A DNA stretch of 21,560 bases from an uncultured Ruminococcus sp. (lineage in GTDB: Bacteria; Bacillota; Clostridia; Oscillospirales; Acutalibacteraceae): assembly GCA_902797525.1 (NCBI GenBank), contig CADBSZ010000001.1, positions 1-21,560 of the forward strand. Reading direction: 5' to 3'. Below the pieces are notes generated by a model. It was not told the DNA's origin, made no database searches, and saw nothing but the letters and a program-made list of their open reading frames with translations. Shown here one piece after another: positions 7,834 through 15,126 of this stretch. Positions within the stretch are counted from its first letter, which is position 1. Each line of letters opens with the position of its first letter. Position numbers and translations under genes: made by a program.

Positions 7834-9063
7834 TTGAGGAACCATAAATCTTTGCCAGTCATTTTGAGCGCCGTGCTGCTGATTGCGGCAATCGGCATCA
7901 GCTCGCTCAGCCGCAAAGCGCCGCAACAGCAGAAGGAAGCGCCTGCCTCGGCGACGGTTTCGGAAACGGCAAATGTCCAATCGGATAAAACGCTTAACGA
8001 TATGCGCGGCGTGTGGATTACCTATATGGAGCTGAGCATGGCGGCAGAAAGCGACAAAAGCGAAGGCGCGTTCCGGCGCAAATTTGAAAAGCTCGCCGCA
8101 GACTGCAAAGGGTTCGGGCTGAATACCTTAATCGTGCAGGTTCGGCCGTTCTGCGACGCGTTGTATGAATCGGACTTGTTCCCTGCCTCGCATATTTTGT
8201 CCGGCACGCAGGGCGTCGGCGCAGGCTATGACGCACTGGCGGTGATGTGTGAAATCGCAGAAAAAAATAACCTGAAAATCCATGCGTGGGTGAATCCTTA
8301 CCGTGTGACTGCCAATGAAACGCCTAAGGAATTGAGCGAGGATAACCCATATGTGAAACACCCGGAGTGGTGCCTGGAATGTGAGAGTGGAATTATCCTT
8401 GACCCGTCCAACGAAAACGCGCGGCAGCTCATTTTGGACGGCGTGTCGGAAATCGTAAAAAACTACGCTGTGGACGGCGTTCAGTTTGACGATTACTTTT
8501 ATCCGACCGACATCGGAAACGCCGATAAAGCACAATATGAAGCGTATTTGCAAAGCGTGCCGCAAGAGCGTGCGATGGATTTGGAGACGTGGCGGCGGTT
8601 TAACGTGAGCTTGTTGGTTTCGGAAACCTACCTGAACGTTCACCGCGTTCGTGACGATATGGTGTTTGGCATTTCGCCGCAGGGAAATTTGGCGAATAAT
8701 CAAAAGCTGTGTGCCGACGTGGAAAACTGGTGCGCTAAGCGCGGCTTTTTGGACTACATTTGTCCGCAGATTTATTTCAGCTTGGACAATCCGGCGCTGG
8801 AGTTTGAAAAAGCACTTTCCGACTGGACGGCGCTGGACTTTGCCGACAATGTGCGCTTGTATGTGGGGCTTGCAGGCTATAAGGCCGGAACCGAAGCGGA
8901 TCAAGGCACATGGCTTGAAAGCGGCAATATTCTTGCCGAGGAGTATATGATTCTAAAAAAGAACCAAAGAGTAAACGGAATGATGCTCTACAGCGCGGCA
9001 AGTCTGAATGACAGTGACGCGCAAACAGAAATGCAGGCGCTGAAAACTGCGCTTACACAATGA
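7834..9063 (+). CDS. GHL10 (DUF187) family glycosidase-like protein, exported
   Basis: The 409-residue protein begins with a basic n-region and hydrophobic segment (residues 8-22), a signal peptide or membrane anchor. A GHL10/DUF187 catalytic-barrel domain follows from about residue 55. Landmarks are RGVWITYME (58-66), HAWVNPYR (150-157), GVQFDDYFYP (215-224), GISPQGN (279-285) and DYICPQIYFS (307-316). Relatives include YngK-type proteins and DigH, which cleaves denuded peptidoglycan glycan, so a cell-wall role is likely but the substrate is inferred. No ATG is possible, because a stop lies at 7825-7827. The start is TTG at 7834 (GGGG 10 bases before) or TTG at 7852 (GAGGAA 10 bases before). 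I chose 7834 because it supplies the positive n-region. The 3' end overlaps convergent mtaB by 11 bases. Confidence 0.9.
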   Translation: MRNHKSLPVILSAVLLIAAIGISSLSRKAPQQQKEAPASATVSETANVQSDKTLNDMRGVWITYMELSMAAESDKSEGAFRRKFEKLAADCKGFGLNTLIVQVRPFCDALYESDLFPASHILSGTQGVGAGYDALAVMCEIAEKNNLKIHAWVNPYRVTANETPKELSEDNPYVKHPEWCLECESGIILDPSNENARQLILDGVSEIVKNYAVDGVQFDDYFYPTDIGNADKAQYEAYLQSVPQERAMDLETWRRFNVSLLVSETYLNVHRVRDDMVFGISPQGNLANNQKLCADVENWCAKRGFLDYICPQIYFSLDNPALEFEKALSDWTALDFADNVRLYVGLAGYKAGTEADQGTWLESGNILAEEYMILKKNQRVNGMMLYSAASLNDSDAQTEMQALKTALTQ

Positions 9064-10342
9064 CGCCGTTACACCAATCGTCGCCGGCAGAGCTTAGCTT
9101 CACCTGCTGAATGGTGCCGCAAAGCGAGCCGTCGGCAGACGCGATATGAACGGGCGTATAATTCTTGGTATAGCCCTCCAGATAACCGCGGCGCAGGCGT
9201 TCAATCAACACCTCTTCCGTCATGCCGATTTGCGATTGCAAAAAGGCTTGGCGGCTTTTTTCTGTCAGCTCACCCATCAGGGCGGCGCGGCGTTCCTTTT
9301 CATTTGGGCTGACGTGGTCGGGCATGCCCTCCGCCTTGGTGCCCTTGCGAACGGAATACGGAAAAACATGCACCTTGGCAAAGCCGACGCTCTCGACAAA
9401 GCGCATAGATGCCTGAAAATCCTCCTCGCTTTCACCGGCAAAGCCAACCATCACATCGGTGGTTATGGAGGCATTGTCAAATGCTTGGCGGAGATTGCCG
9501 ACGATTTCGGCGTATTGGGCGCTGTCGTAGTGGCGGTTCATGGCTTTAAGCGTTTTGTCACAGCCGCTTTGCAGAGACAGATGAAACTGCGGACAAAACT
9601 TTTTTTGCGCGGCAAGCCGCGCAATCAGCGGCGCGTCCATTTGCTCCGGCTCAAGCGAGCCGAGACGAACGCGCTCGATTCCCTCGACGGCGCAGGCGGC
9701 CTCCACCGCGTCGGCAAGGTTAAATTCCTCGTGCAAGCCGTAAGCGGAAAGGTTGATGCCGACGAGAACAACCTCCTTGTAGCCGTTGCGCGCGACAAGC
9801 TCGATTTCGTGCTTCAAATCCGCAAGCGGCTTTGAGCGGACCCTGCCGCGCGCATACGGAATGATGCAGTAGGAGCAAAAGCGGTTGCAGCCGTCCTCAA
9901 TTTTGATGAAGGCGCGCGTGTGGCCGCCAAAGGAAGAAACGGTTAAGTTTTCGTAGCTGTCGTGATTCAGATAGGCAGGGATGTCCACCGTGCGGCGGCG
10001 GTCGGCAAGAAAGTTCTCAATGGCCGGAATGAGCCTCGCGCGCTCCTTGTTGCCGATGATGATGTCGCAGTTGGAAAACGCTTCCATTTCATCGGGAAAC
10101 GCCTGCGGCATGCAGCCGGTGAGAACGATTATTCCGTCCGGATTTTGCCGTCTGACGCGGTGAATCAGCTTGCGGTTTTTCGCGTCGCTGACCGAGGTGA
10201 CGGTGCAGGTATTGATGACGGTGATGTCCGCCTTTTCCTTGTCGCCTGAGGGCAGATAGCCGTGACGGAGCAAATCCTCGCGCATCGCCTGGGATTCATA
10301 TTGATTAACCTTGCAGCCGAGCGTAAGTATATTAAAATTCAT
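9053..10342 (-). CDS. mtaB: tRNA (t6A37) methylthiotransferase MtaB
   Basis: MtaB is a radical-SAM enzyme that adds a methylthio group to t6A at position 37 of ANN-decoding tRNAs. The 429-residue protein starts MNFNILTLGCKVNQYES, the MtaB-type opening. The N-terminal cluster cysteines are Cys10, Cys46 and Cys77, and the radical-SAM motif is Cys152-xxx-Cys156-xx-Cys159 (CNRFCSYC). A TRAM-like domain occupies about the last 60 residues. The GCKVNQYES motif separates it from MiaB. I chose the ATG at 10342, which has AAGGAAG about 9 bases upstream; a longer frame back to 10393 would enter the hairpin in the leader. The stop codon lies inside the 3' end of the convergent GHL10 gene, and no terminator separates them. 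Confidence 0.95.
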   Translation of the reverse strand: MNFNILTLGCKVNQYESQAMREDLLRHGYLPSGDKEKADITVINTCTVTSVSDAKNRKLIHRVRRQNPDGIIVLTGCMPQAFPDEMEAFSNCDIIIGNKERARLIPAIENFLADRRRTVDIPAYLNHDSYENLTVSSFGGHTRAFIKIEDGCNRFCSYCIIPYARGRVRSKPLADLKHEIELVARNGYKEVVLVGINLSAYGLHEEFNLADAVEAACAVEGIERVRLGSLEPEQMDAPLIARLAAQKKFCPQFHLSLQSGCDKTLKAMNRHYDSAQYAEIVGNLRQAFDNASITTDVMVGFAGESEEDFQASMRFVESVGFAKVHVFPYSVRKGTKAEGMPDHVSPNEKERRAALMGELTEKSRQAFLQSQIGMTEEVLIERLRRGYLEGYTKNYTPVHIASADGSLCGTIQQVKLSSAGDDWCNGVIV

Positions 10343-10372
10343 AAACTTGTTCTTCCTTTTTGGTGAATATAT

Positions 10373-10398
10373 CGAAATTGCGTTATTTTGCAATTTCG
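10373..10398. promoter_or_regulatory. Inverted repeat at the mtaB start site
   Basis: CGAAATTGC (10373-10381) and GCAATTTCG (10390-10398) form a perfect 9-bp inverted repeat with an 8-base centre. It lies directly downstream of the mtaB -10 box, at or just after the expected transcription start. It could be an operator or a 5'-end RNA hairpin. Confidence 0.6.
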
Positions 10399-10403
10399 TA
10401 TTG

Positions 10404-10412
10404 ATTATAACA
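10404..10412 (-). promoter_or_regulatory. Extended -10 promoter of mtaB
   Basis: On the minus strand TGTTATAAT gives a TG-extended perfect TATAAT (plus-strand 10404-10409). I see no good -35 box at 16-18 bases, which is tolerated by extended -10 promoters. Transcription would start near 10397. Confidence 0.6.
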
Positions 10413-10482
10413 CAAAAAAATGCTAATATATTATTACAACAATGTAAACAAATAAAAAATCACAATATTTGAGGTGCTAAAC

Positions 10483-10725
10483 ATGTTTTCTTTACCCATT
10501 TCCCCCGTTAATAAAAACGGTTTAATCGACATCTTTGAAACGCTGGCGAAGTTTCCGAATATTGTGATGATGATTAAAAGCGGCAATTACACTGTTGACG
10601 CGCATTCGCTGATGGGTGTGTTTTCGCTGGATATCAGTCAGCCGATTGAGCTGCTGTTGGAAAAAGAGCCTGACGACAGCTTTAAATCCGCCATTTCGCG
10701 CTTTACCCCTGCGGCGGCGTATTAA
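10483..10725 (+). CDS. HPr-like protein lacking the active-site histidine (Crh-like)
   Basis: The 80-residue protein resembles the PTS phosphocarrier HPr. The segment TVDAHSLMGVFSLDI matches the HPr region VNLKSIMGVMSLGI around regulatory Ser46, with the serine here at residue 42. Where HPr has G-[IL]-H15-A-R-P, this protein has Gly13-Leu14-Ile15-Asp16, so the phosphoryl-accepting histidine is absent. Loss of His15 with retention of the serine region is the pattern of Crh, a catabolite-control cofactor of CcpA. A Crh-like regulatory role is inferred; it might also be an unrelated degenerate HPr fold. The ATG at 10483 has GAGGTG 6 bases upstream, better than the in-frame GTG at 10474, which lies inside that site. 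A strong terminator follows. Confidence 0.75.
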   Translation: MFSLPISPVNKNGLIDIFETLAKFPNIVMMIKSGNYTVDAHSLMGVFSLDISQPIELLLEKEPDDSFKSAISRFTPAAAY

Positions 10726-10746
10726 TTTAAAAACGTTCAAACATAA

Positions 10747-10778
10747 GCCCTATGACAACTGTCATAGGGCGTTTTTTT
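10747..10778 (+). terminator. Intrinsic terminator after the HPr-like gene
   Basis: GCCCTATGAC (10747-10756) and GTCATAGGGC (10761-10770) form a perfect 10-bp stem with an AACT loop, followed by G and seven Ts. The T-run overlaps the hisE stop codon on the other strand. Read from the minus strand the same stem is followed by a moderately T-rich tail, so it may also end the his operon. Confidence 0.92.
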
Positions 10779-11115
10779 ATGAGTTCTTATCAACCTTGTG
10801 AGCGGTTTTGAGATTACCGATTTTTTTGCTGCGCGAGCCGATTTCGTTAAGAACTTCCTCGAGCGGAATGCCCTGATCAACCATCATAACGGTGAGATGA
10901 TAGAGCAGATCGGCGATTTCATAAATCGTTTCGATGTGGTCGCCGTTTTTCGCTGCGATAATCACCTCGCTGCACTCCTCGCCCACCTTTTTCAGGATTT
11001 TGTCGATACCCTTATCGAGCAAATAGCAGGTGTAGGAGTTTTCCATCGGGTTGTCGCGTCTGTCCTCAATGGTCTTGTAGAGATTGGTGAGTACGAGTTT
11101 TTCTTGATTTGCCAT
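10777..11115 (-). CDS. hisE: Phosphoribosyl-ATP pyrophosphohydrolase
   Basis: HisE hydrolyses phosphoribosyl-ATP to phosphoribosyl-AMP, step two of histidine synthesis. The 112-residue protein shows the MazG-like metal-binding helices KKVGEECSEVIIAAKNGD and EIADLLYHLTVMM, and the start LYKTIEDRRDNPMENSYTCYLLDKG. AGGGGGA lies 8 bases before the ATG. It is the last gene of the his operon and follows hisI after 34 bases as a separate gene rather than a HisIE fusion. Its stop codon abuts a terminator hairpin. Confidence 0.95.
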   Translation of the reverse strand: MANQEKLVLTNLYKTIEDRRDNPMENSYTCYLLDKGIDKILKKVGEECSEVIIAAKNGDHIETIYEIADLLYHLTVMMVDQGIPLEEVLNEIGSRSKKIGNLKTAHKVDKNS

Positions 11116-11136
11116 AGTTATATCCCCCTTATAATC

Positions 11137-11153
11137 ATAACCGTTACGGTTAT
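11137..11153. repeat. 17-bp palindrome at the hisI-hisE junction
   Basis: ATAACCGT and ACGGTTAT flank one central base, a perfect palindrome. It overlaps the hisI stop codon and lies upstream of the hisE ribosome binding site. As RNA it can form a 7-bp stem with a 3-base loop. Confidence 0.65.
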
Positions 11154-11464
11154 TTCAGTTGCTTAAAAAAACAGGAATGGCTGCCCGTGTGACATGCCGC
11201 GCCGGTTTGCTCAACGGTGATGAGCAGCGTGTCGTCGTCGCAGTCGGCGTAAATATCGACCACCTTTTGCAGATGTCCCGAGGTTGCACCCTTGTTCCAC
11301 AGCTCCTGACGGCTGCGCGACCAGAACCATGTGTAGCCGGTTTCAAAGGTTTTTTGCATGCTTTCGCGGTTCATATACGCGAGCATAAGCACCTCGCCGG
11401 TTGATTTTTCCTGAATAATCGCGGGAATTAAGTCCGCTTTTACAAAATATTTTTCGAAATCCAT
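11150..11464 (-). CDS. hisI: Phosphoribosyl-AMP cyclohydrolase
   Basis: HisI opens the adenine ring of phosphoribosyl-AMP, step three of histidine synthesis. The 104-residue protein has all family blocks: [27 protein letters not shown], the metal-binding DCDDDTLL, and [13 protein letters not shown] with the conserved zinc-ligand Cys-His region. The ATG begins 3 bases after the hisA stop, so the genes are translationally coupled; the ribosome binding site is weak (AAGAAAGA). hisF normally stands between hisA and hisI and is missing here. Confidence 0.97.
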   Translation of the reverse strand: MDFEKYFVKADLIPAIIQEKSTGEVLMLAYMNRESMQKTFETGYTWFWSRSRQELWNKGATSGHLQKVVDIYADCDDDTLLITVEQTGAACHTGSHSCFFKQLK

Positions 11465-11467
11465 CGC

Positions 11468-12187
11468 TTAAATCTTTCTTGTCATTTCAATGGCCTGCTT
11501 GAGGTCGAGTGTTCCGCTGTAAATTGCCTTGCCGCAAATAGCGCCGTAAACATTGAGATCGGACAGGTTGATGATGTCCTTGAGCACTGCTACGCCGCCG
11601 CTGGCAATGATGTTGCAGCCGACCTCATGAGTGAGGTCGTCGAGCTGCTTTAAGTTGGGGCCCGAAAGCATGCCGTCCTGGTCGATGTCGGTGAAAACAA
11701 TGGTTTGCACGCCGACGTCCTCCATGCGCTTGGCAAGCTCGATATAGTTGATTGCGGAATTATCGAGCCAGCCCTCTGCCTGCACCATGCCGTCCTTGGC
11801 GTCGATGCCGACAACAATACGGTCGCCGAACTCTTTGACGGCGTCGATAACCAGCTGCGGATTTTTGACCGCCGCCGAGCCGAGAATGACGCGGTCGATG
11901 CCGCGGCTGAGATAATACTCCACCGCCTGCATGCTGCGGATACCGCCGCCGACCTCAACCTGCAGACCGGAGGACTTGGCAACATCGGCAATCAAATCCG
12001 CATTTATCAGCTTTGCGTCCTTGGCGCCGTCGAGATCGACCATGTGCATCCATTCGGCGCCTGCCTCAGCAAAGCCCTTGGCGGCTTCGTAGGGCGAATC
12101 AGCAACCTTTTGCGCGGTTTCATAAACACCCTTTTTCAGGCGCACACAATTGCCGTCTTTAATATCAATTGCGGGTAAAATAATCAT
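11468..12187 (-). CDS. hisA: ProFAR isomerase (HisA)
   Basis: HisA isomerises ProFAR to PRFAR with a (beta-alpha)8 barrel. The 239-residue protein starts MIILPAIDIKDGNCVRL with catalytic Asp8. The second catalytic aspartate is Asp129 in VVGIDAKDG, and the phosphate-binding loops are VEVGGGIRS and IIASGGVA. No PriA-type feature is obvious. The start codon is immediately adjacent to the hisB stop, with GGGAG inside the end of hisB. Its product PRFAR is the substrate of HisHF, whose genes are not in this window. Confidence 0.97.
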   Translation of the reverse strand: MIILPAIDIKDGNCVRLKKGVYETAQKVADSPYEAAKGFAEAGAEWMHMVDLDGAKDAKLINADLIADVAKSSGLQVEVGGGIRSMQAVEYYLSRGIDRVILGSAAVKNPQLVIDAVKEFGDRIVVGIDAKDGMVQAEGWLDNSAINYIELAKRMEDVGVQTIVFTDIDQDGMLSGPNLKQLDDLTHEVGCNIIASGGVAVLKDIINLSDLNVYGAICGKAIYSGTLDLKQAIEMTRKI

Positions 12188-12766
12188 TTAAAGCACTCCC
12201 TTGGTGGAAAGAGGTTTTCCGCTGGCGTTCTGCTTCACAGCCAGGCGCAGTGCGTGGGCTGCTGCCTTGTATAAGGCTTCGGTGATGTGGTGGGAATTGT
12301 CGCCGTAGAGTGATTTTAAGTGCAGGGTAATGCCTGCGTTAAAGGCGAGCGCACGCATAAATTCTACGGTCATGGCGCAGTCATAGCCGCCGCAGCGCAC
12401 CTGCGGGAACTCGGCGTCAAACACTAAAAACGGTCTGCCGCTGACGTCGACGGAAGCAAACGCGAGCGCTTCGTCCATCGGCACATAAAAGCTGCCGAAA
12501 CGGTCGATGGAGCCCTTGTCGCCAAGTGCCTCGGCAAAAGCCTTGCCGAGCACAATGCCCGTGTCCTCAACGGTGTGGTGTTCGTCAACCTGCAAGTCGC
12601 CCTTGACCTCGCACACCAAGCCAAAACCGCCGTGCGTGGCAAAGGAGTTGAGCATGTGATCAAAAAAGCCGACGCCGGTGTTGACGCGCACCTCGCCGCC
12701 GTCAAGATTCAGGCTGAGCTTAATGTCGGTTTCCTTGGTTTTTCGTTCAATTGATGCAGTTCTCAT
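12188..12766 (-). CDS. hisB: Imidazoleglycerol-phosphate dehydratase
   Basis: HisB dehydrates imidazole glycerol phosphate to imidazole acetol phosphate. The 192-residue protein is the monofunctional form without a phosphatase domain. Manganese-binding motifs are GVGFFDHML, DEHHTVED and DNSHHITEALYKAA. I place the start at ATG 12766, because GAGGTG lies 6 bases upstream and overlaps the hisC stop codon. A GTG at 12775 is in frame but falls inside that site. hisH normally follows hisB and is absent; hisA follows with no gap. Confidence 0.97.
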   Translation of the reverse strand: MRTASIERKTKETDIKLSLNLDGGEVRVNTGVGFFDHMLNSFATHGGFGLVCEVKGDLQVDEHHTVEDTGIVLGKAFAEALGDKGSIDRFGSFYVPMDEALAFASVDVSGRPFLVFDAEFPQVRCGGYDCAMTVEFMRALAFNAGITLHLKSLYGDNSHHITEALYKAAAHALRLAVKQNASGKPLSTKGVL

Positions 12767-12776
12767 CAGGTTCACC

Positions 12777-13820
12777 TCAGAAAAATTCCTTCAGCGCCGC
12801 AAGGGTTTCCCCTACCTCGTCCGCTGTGCCGGCGGTAATACGCAAACAGCCGCCCATCAAACGGACGACAATGGATTTGGTTTTTAAGTATTCCCAAATC
12901 TCCTTGGCGCGAGGGGTTTTGACGAACACAAAGTTCGCAACGCTGGAATAGACCGTCATATCCGTTTGAGATTTGGCGATGTCTACGAGACCATTATACA
13001 GTGTTTCTTTATTTCTGACAATTGTTTTTTGTCGGTTTTGTAAATATTCGCGATTCTGATAAATAACTTCTCCGAATGCCTGGGAAATACTGTTGACATT
13101 ATACGGAGATTTGACGGCTTTTATTGCCCGGGAAATAACGGGATTTGCCACGGCAAAGCCGAGTCGCAGCGCCGCCGAGCCGACCAGCTTGGAAGCCGTG
13201 CGGAGAATAATCAAATTGGAATAATCTTCGATTTTGTCGAGCAGGCTTTCTGTCCAAAAGTCCATGTAGGCTTCATCGAGAATCACCAGCGCGCTCACAC
13301 TGCTGACAAGGCGCTGCGCCTGTTCGCGCGTTATGCCCTTGCCCGTGGGGTTGCAGGGATTGGAAAACAGCACGAGCTTGATATCATTGGCGTTGATGGT
13401 TTCAATCAGCGCGTCAACGTCGATGTCGAGCGATTCGTTCTTGAAGAAAGTTTCACATTCCACCTCACAGATGGAGGAATAGAACTGATACATGGAGAAA
13501 TCGGGAGAAACGACAAGCATTTTGTCGCCCTTTTCCAAAAATGCGGATTCAATCAGGAAAATCAGCTCATCGGAACCGTTACCTGCCGTAACAAGCTCGG
13601 GCTTGACGCCGTAATACCGGGCAAAGGATTGAACCAAACGCAGAGCAAGCGGATTGGGATAGCGGTTAAAGGCGATTTCGTCAAGCTTTTGATGAAACTG
13701 CTCGAGGATGTTATCGGGCAAATTATCGGGACATTCGTTCGCGTCCAGACGGATGTTGTAGGTGCCGCTGATTGGCTCGTAAGGCACCAGCTCTTTAATT
13801 TTTTGATTTAACTCATACAT
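12777..13820 (-). CDS. hisC: Histidinol-phosphate aminotransferase
   Basis: HisC is a PLP-dependent fold-type I aminotransferase that converts imidazole acetol phosphate to histidinol phosphate. The 347-residue protein starts MYELNQKIKELVPYEPISG and has RLDANECPDNLP, FSNPCNPTGK, LDEAYMDFW, and the PLP-lysine block RTASKLVGSAALRLGFAVAN. The ATG at 13820 has AGGAAAGG 8 bases upstream; a TTG at 13847 is in frame but overlaps the end of hisD. Its 3' end overlaps the hisB ribosome binding site. Confidence 0.96.
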   Translation of the reverse strand: MYELNQKIKELVPYEPISGTYNIRLDANECPDNLPDNILEQFHQKLDEIAFNRYPNPLALRLVQSFARYYGVKPELVTAGNGSDELIFLIESAFLEKGDKMLVVSPDFSMYQFYSSICEVECETFFKNESLDIDVDALIETINANDIKLVLFSNPCNPTGKGITREQAQRLVSSVSALVILDEAYMDFWTESLLDKIEDYSNLIILRTASKLVGSAALRLGFAVANPVISRAIKAVKSPYNVNSISQAFGEVIYQNREYLQNRQKTIVRNKETLYNGLVDIAKSQTDMTVYSSVANFVFVKTPRAKEIWEYLKTKSIVVRLMGGCLRITAGTADEVGETLAALKEFF

Positions 13821-13839
13821 GGGAAAAACCTTTCCTGTG

Positions 13840-15126
13840 TTATTCAAAGCGAACCTTGATGGAATTTGCGTGCGCTGTTAAGCCCTCGGTTTCGGCAAAG
13901 CGGACAACGTCCTGCGCGTCGGCGCGGAGCGCGTCCTCGGTGTAATAGATAAAGCTTGATTTTTTGATGAAGCTGTCAACCGAAAGCGGCGAGAAAAAGC
14001 GTGCAGTGCCACTGGTGGGCAGGACGTGATTAGGGCCTGCAAAGTAATCGCCGAGCGGCTCGGGGCTGTAGTTGCCGAGGAACACGGAGCCAGCGTTATC
14101 GAGCTTACCGACGTATTCCATGGGGTTTTCACAGCAGACCTCAAGATGCTCGGGCGCCAGCGCGTGGGCAAAGTCGATGACCTGAGAGATGTCGCTGCAT
14201 ACGATAATCGCGCCGAAGTTGTCGAGCGAGGAATTGATGATGTCGCGGCGCTCGAGGCTTGCCGCCTGACGGGTAAGCTCCTCTTTGGTTTGCTCGGCAA
14301 GCTGTGCGGAGTCGGTGAGCAAAATAGCGGAAGCGAGCTTGTCATGCTCCGCCTGACTCATGAGGTCGGCGGCGAGGAATTTTGGATTGGCGGTTTTGTC
14401 AGCCACAATCAAAATTTCGCTGGGGCCTGCAATCATGTCAATGTCCACTGTTCCGTAAAGAAGCTTTTTGGCGGTGGCGACAAAAATGTTGCCGGGACCG
14501 ACGATTTTGTCAACCTTGGGCACGGTTTCGGTGCCGTATGCGAGCGCGGCAATTGCCTGCGCGCCGCCCATGAGGAAGATTCTGTCAACGCCGGCGAGCT
14601 TTGCGGCGGCGATAATGTTCGGGTTGGGCGTGCCGTCCTTTTGCGGAGGGGTGCACATGACGATTTCTTCAACGCCCGCGATTTTGGCAGGAATAGCGTT
14701 CATCAGCACCGACGAAGGATATGCCGCCGTGCCGCCGGGCACATAAATGCCAACGCGCTTTAAGCCGCGCACGCGCTGTCCCATCATGACGCCGTTGGGT
14801 TTGGTGGTCAGCCAGCTTTGCTGCACCTGTCTTTGATGGAAGTCGGCGATGTTTGCCGCCGCCTTTTTAACGGTGGAAATGTAATCAGCGTCGCATTTAG
14901 CGATAATTGCGTCGATTTCACCGGCGGTGATTTCAGCGCGCTCGGGCGCCTTGCCGTCGAATTTTACGGTGTAGTCGCGCACCGCTTTGTCGCCGTTTTC
15001 GCGCACGTTTTCGATGATTTCCGAAACGGTGGGAATGACGTTTTTATCAGAGCTTTGCGCTCTCTTTTTTAAGTATTCGATGAACTCATATTCTTTTTTG
15101 CCGTCGGCAATAACTGTCGTTATCAT
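13840..15126 (-). CDS. hisD: Histidinol dehydrogenase
   Basis: HisD oxidises histidinol to histidine in two NAD-dependent steps using zinc. The 428-residue protein has VGIYVPGGTAAYPSS, KIVGPGNIFVATAKK, DMIAGPSEILIVAD, SQAEHDKLASAILLT, APEHLEV with the catalytic Glu-His pair, and GPNHVLPTSGTARFFSPLSV. The start codon overlaps the hisG stop as ATGA, with GGAGG 10 bases upstream inside hisG, a sign of translational coupling. hisC follows 19 bases after its stop. No histidinol-phosphate phosphatase gene lies in the cluster, which is common because it is often encoded elsewhere. Confidence 0.98.
   Translation of the reverse strand: MITTVIADGKKEYEFIEYLKKRAQSSDKNVIPTVSEIIENVRENGDKAVRDYTVKFDGKAPERAEITAGEIDAIIAKCDADYISTVKKAAANIADFHQRQVQQSWLTTKPNGVMMGQRVRGLKRVGIYVPGGTAAYPSSVLMNAIPAKIAGVEEIVMCTPPQKDGTPNPNIIAAAKLAGVDRIFLMGGAQAIAALAYGTETVPKVDKIVGPGNIFVATAKKLLYGTVDIDMIAGPSEILIVADKTANPKFLAADLMSQAEHDKLASAILLTDSAQLAEQTKEELTRQAASLERRDIINSSLDNFGAIIVCSDISQVIDFAHALAPEHLEVCCENPMEYVGKLDNAGSVFLGNYSPEPLGDYFAGPNHVLPTSGTARFFSPLSVDSFIKKSSFIYYTEDALRADAQDVVRFAETEGLTAHANSIKVRFE

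Noticed and set aside
9053..10342. MiaB (i6A methylthiotransferase)
   Set aside because: The GCKVNQYES start and overall length match MtaB.
10474..10482. GTG start for the HPr-like protein
   Set aside because: The GTG is part of the GAGGTG ribosome binding site for the ATG at 10483.
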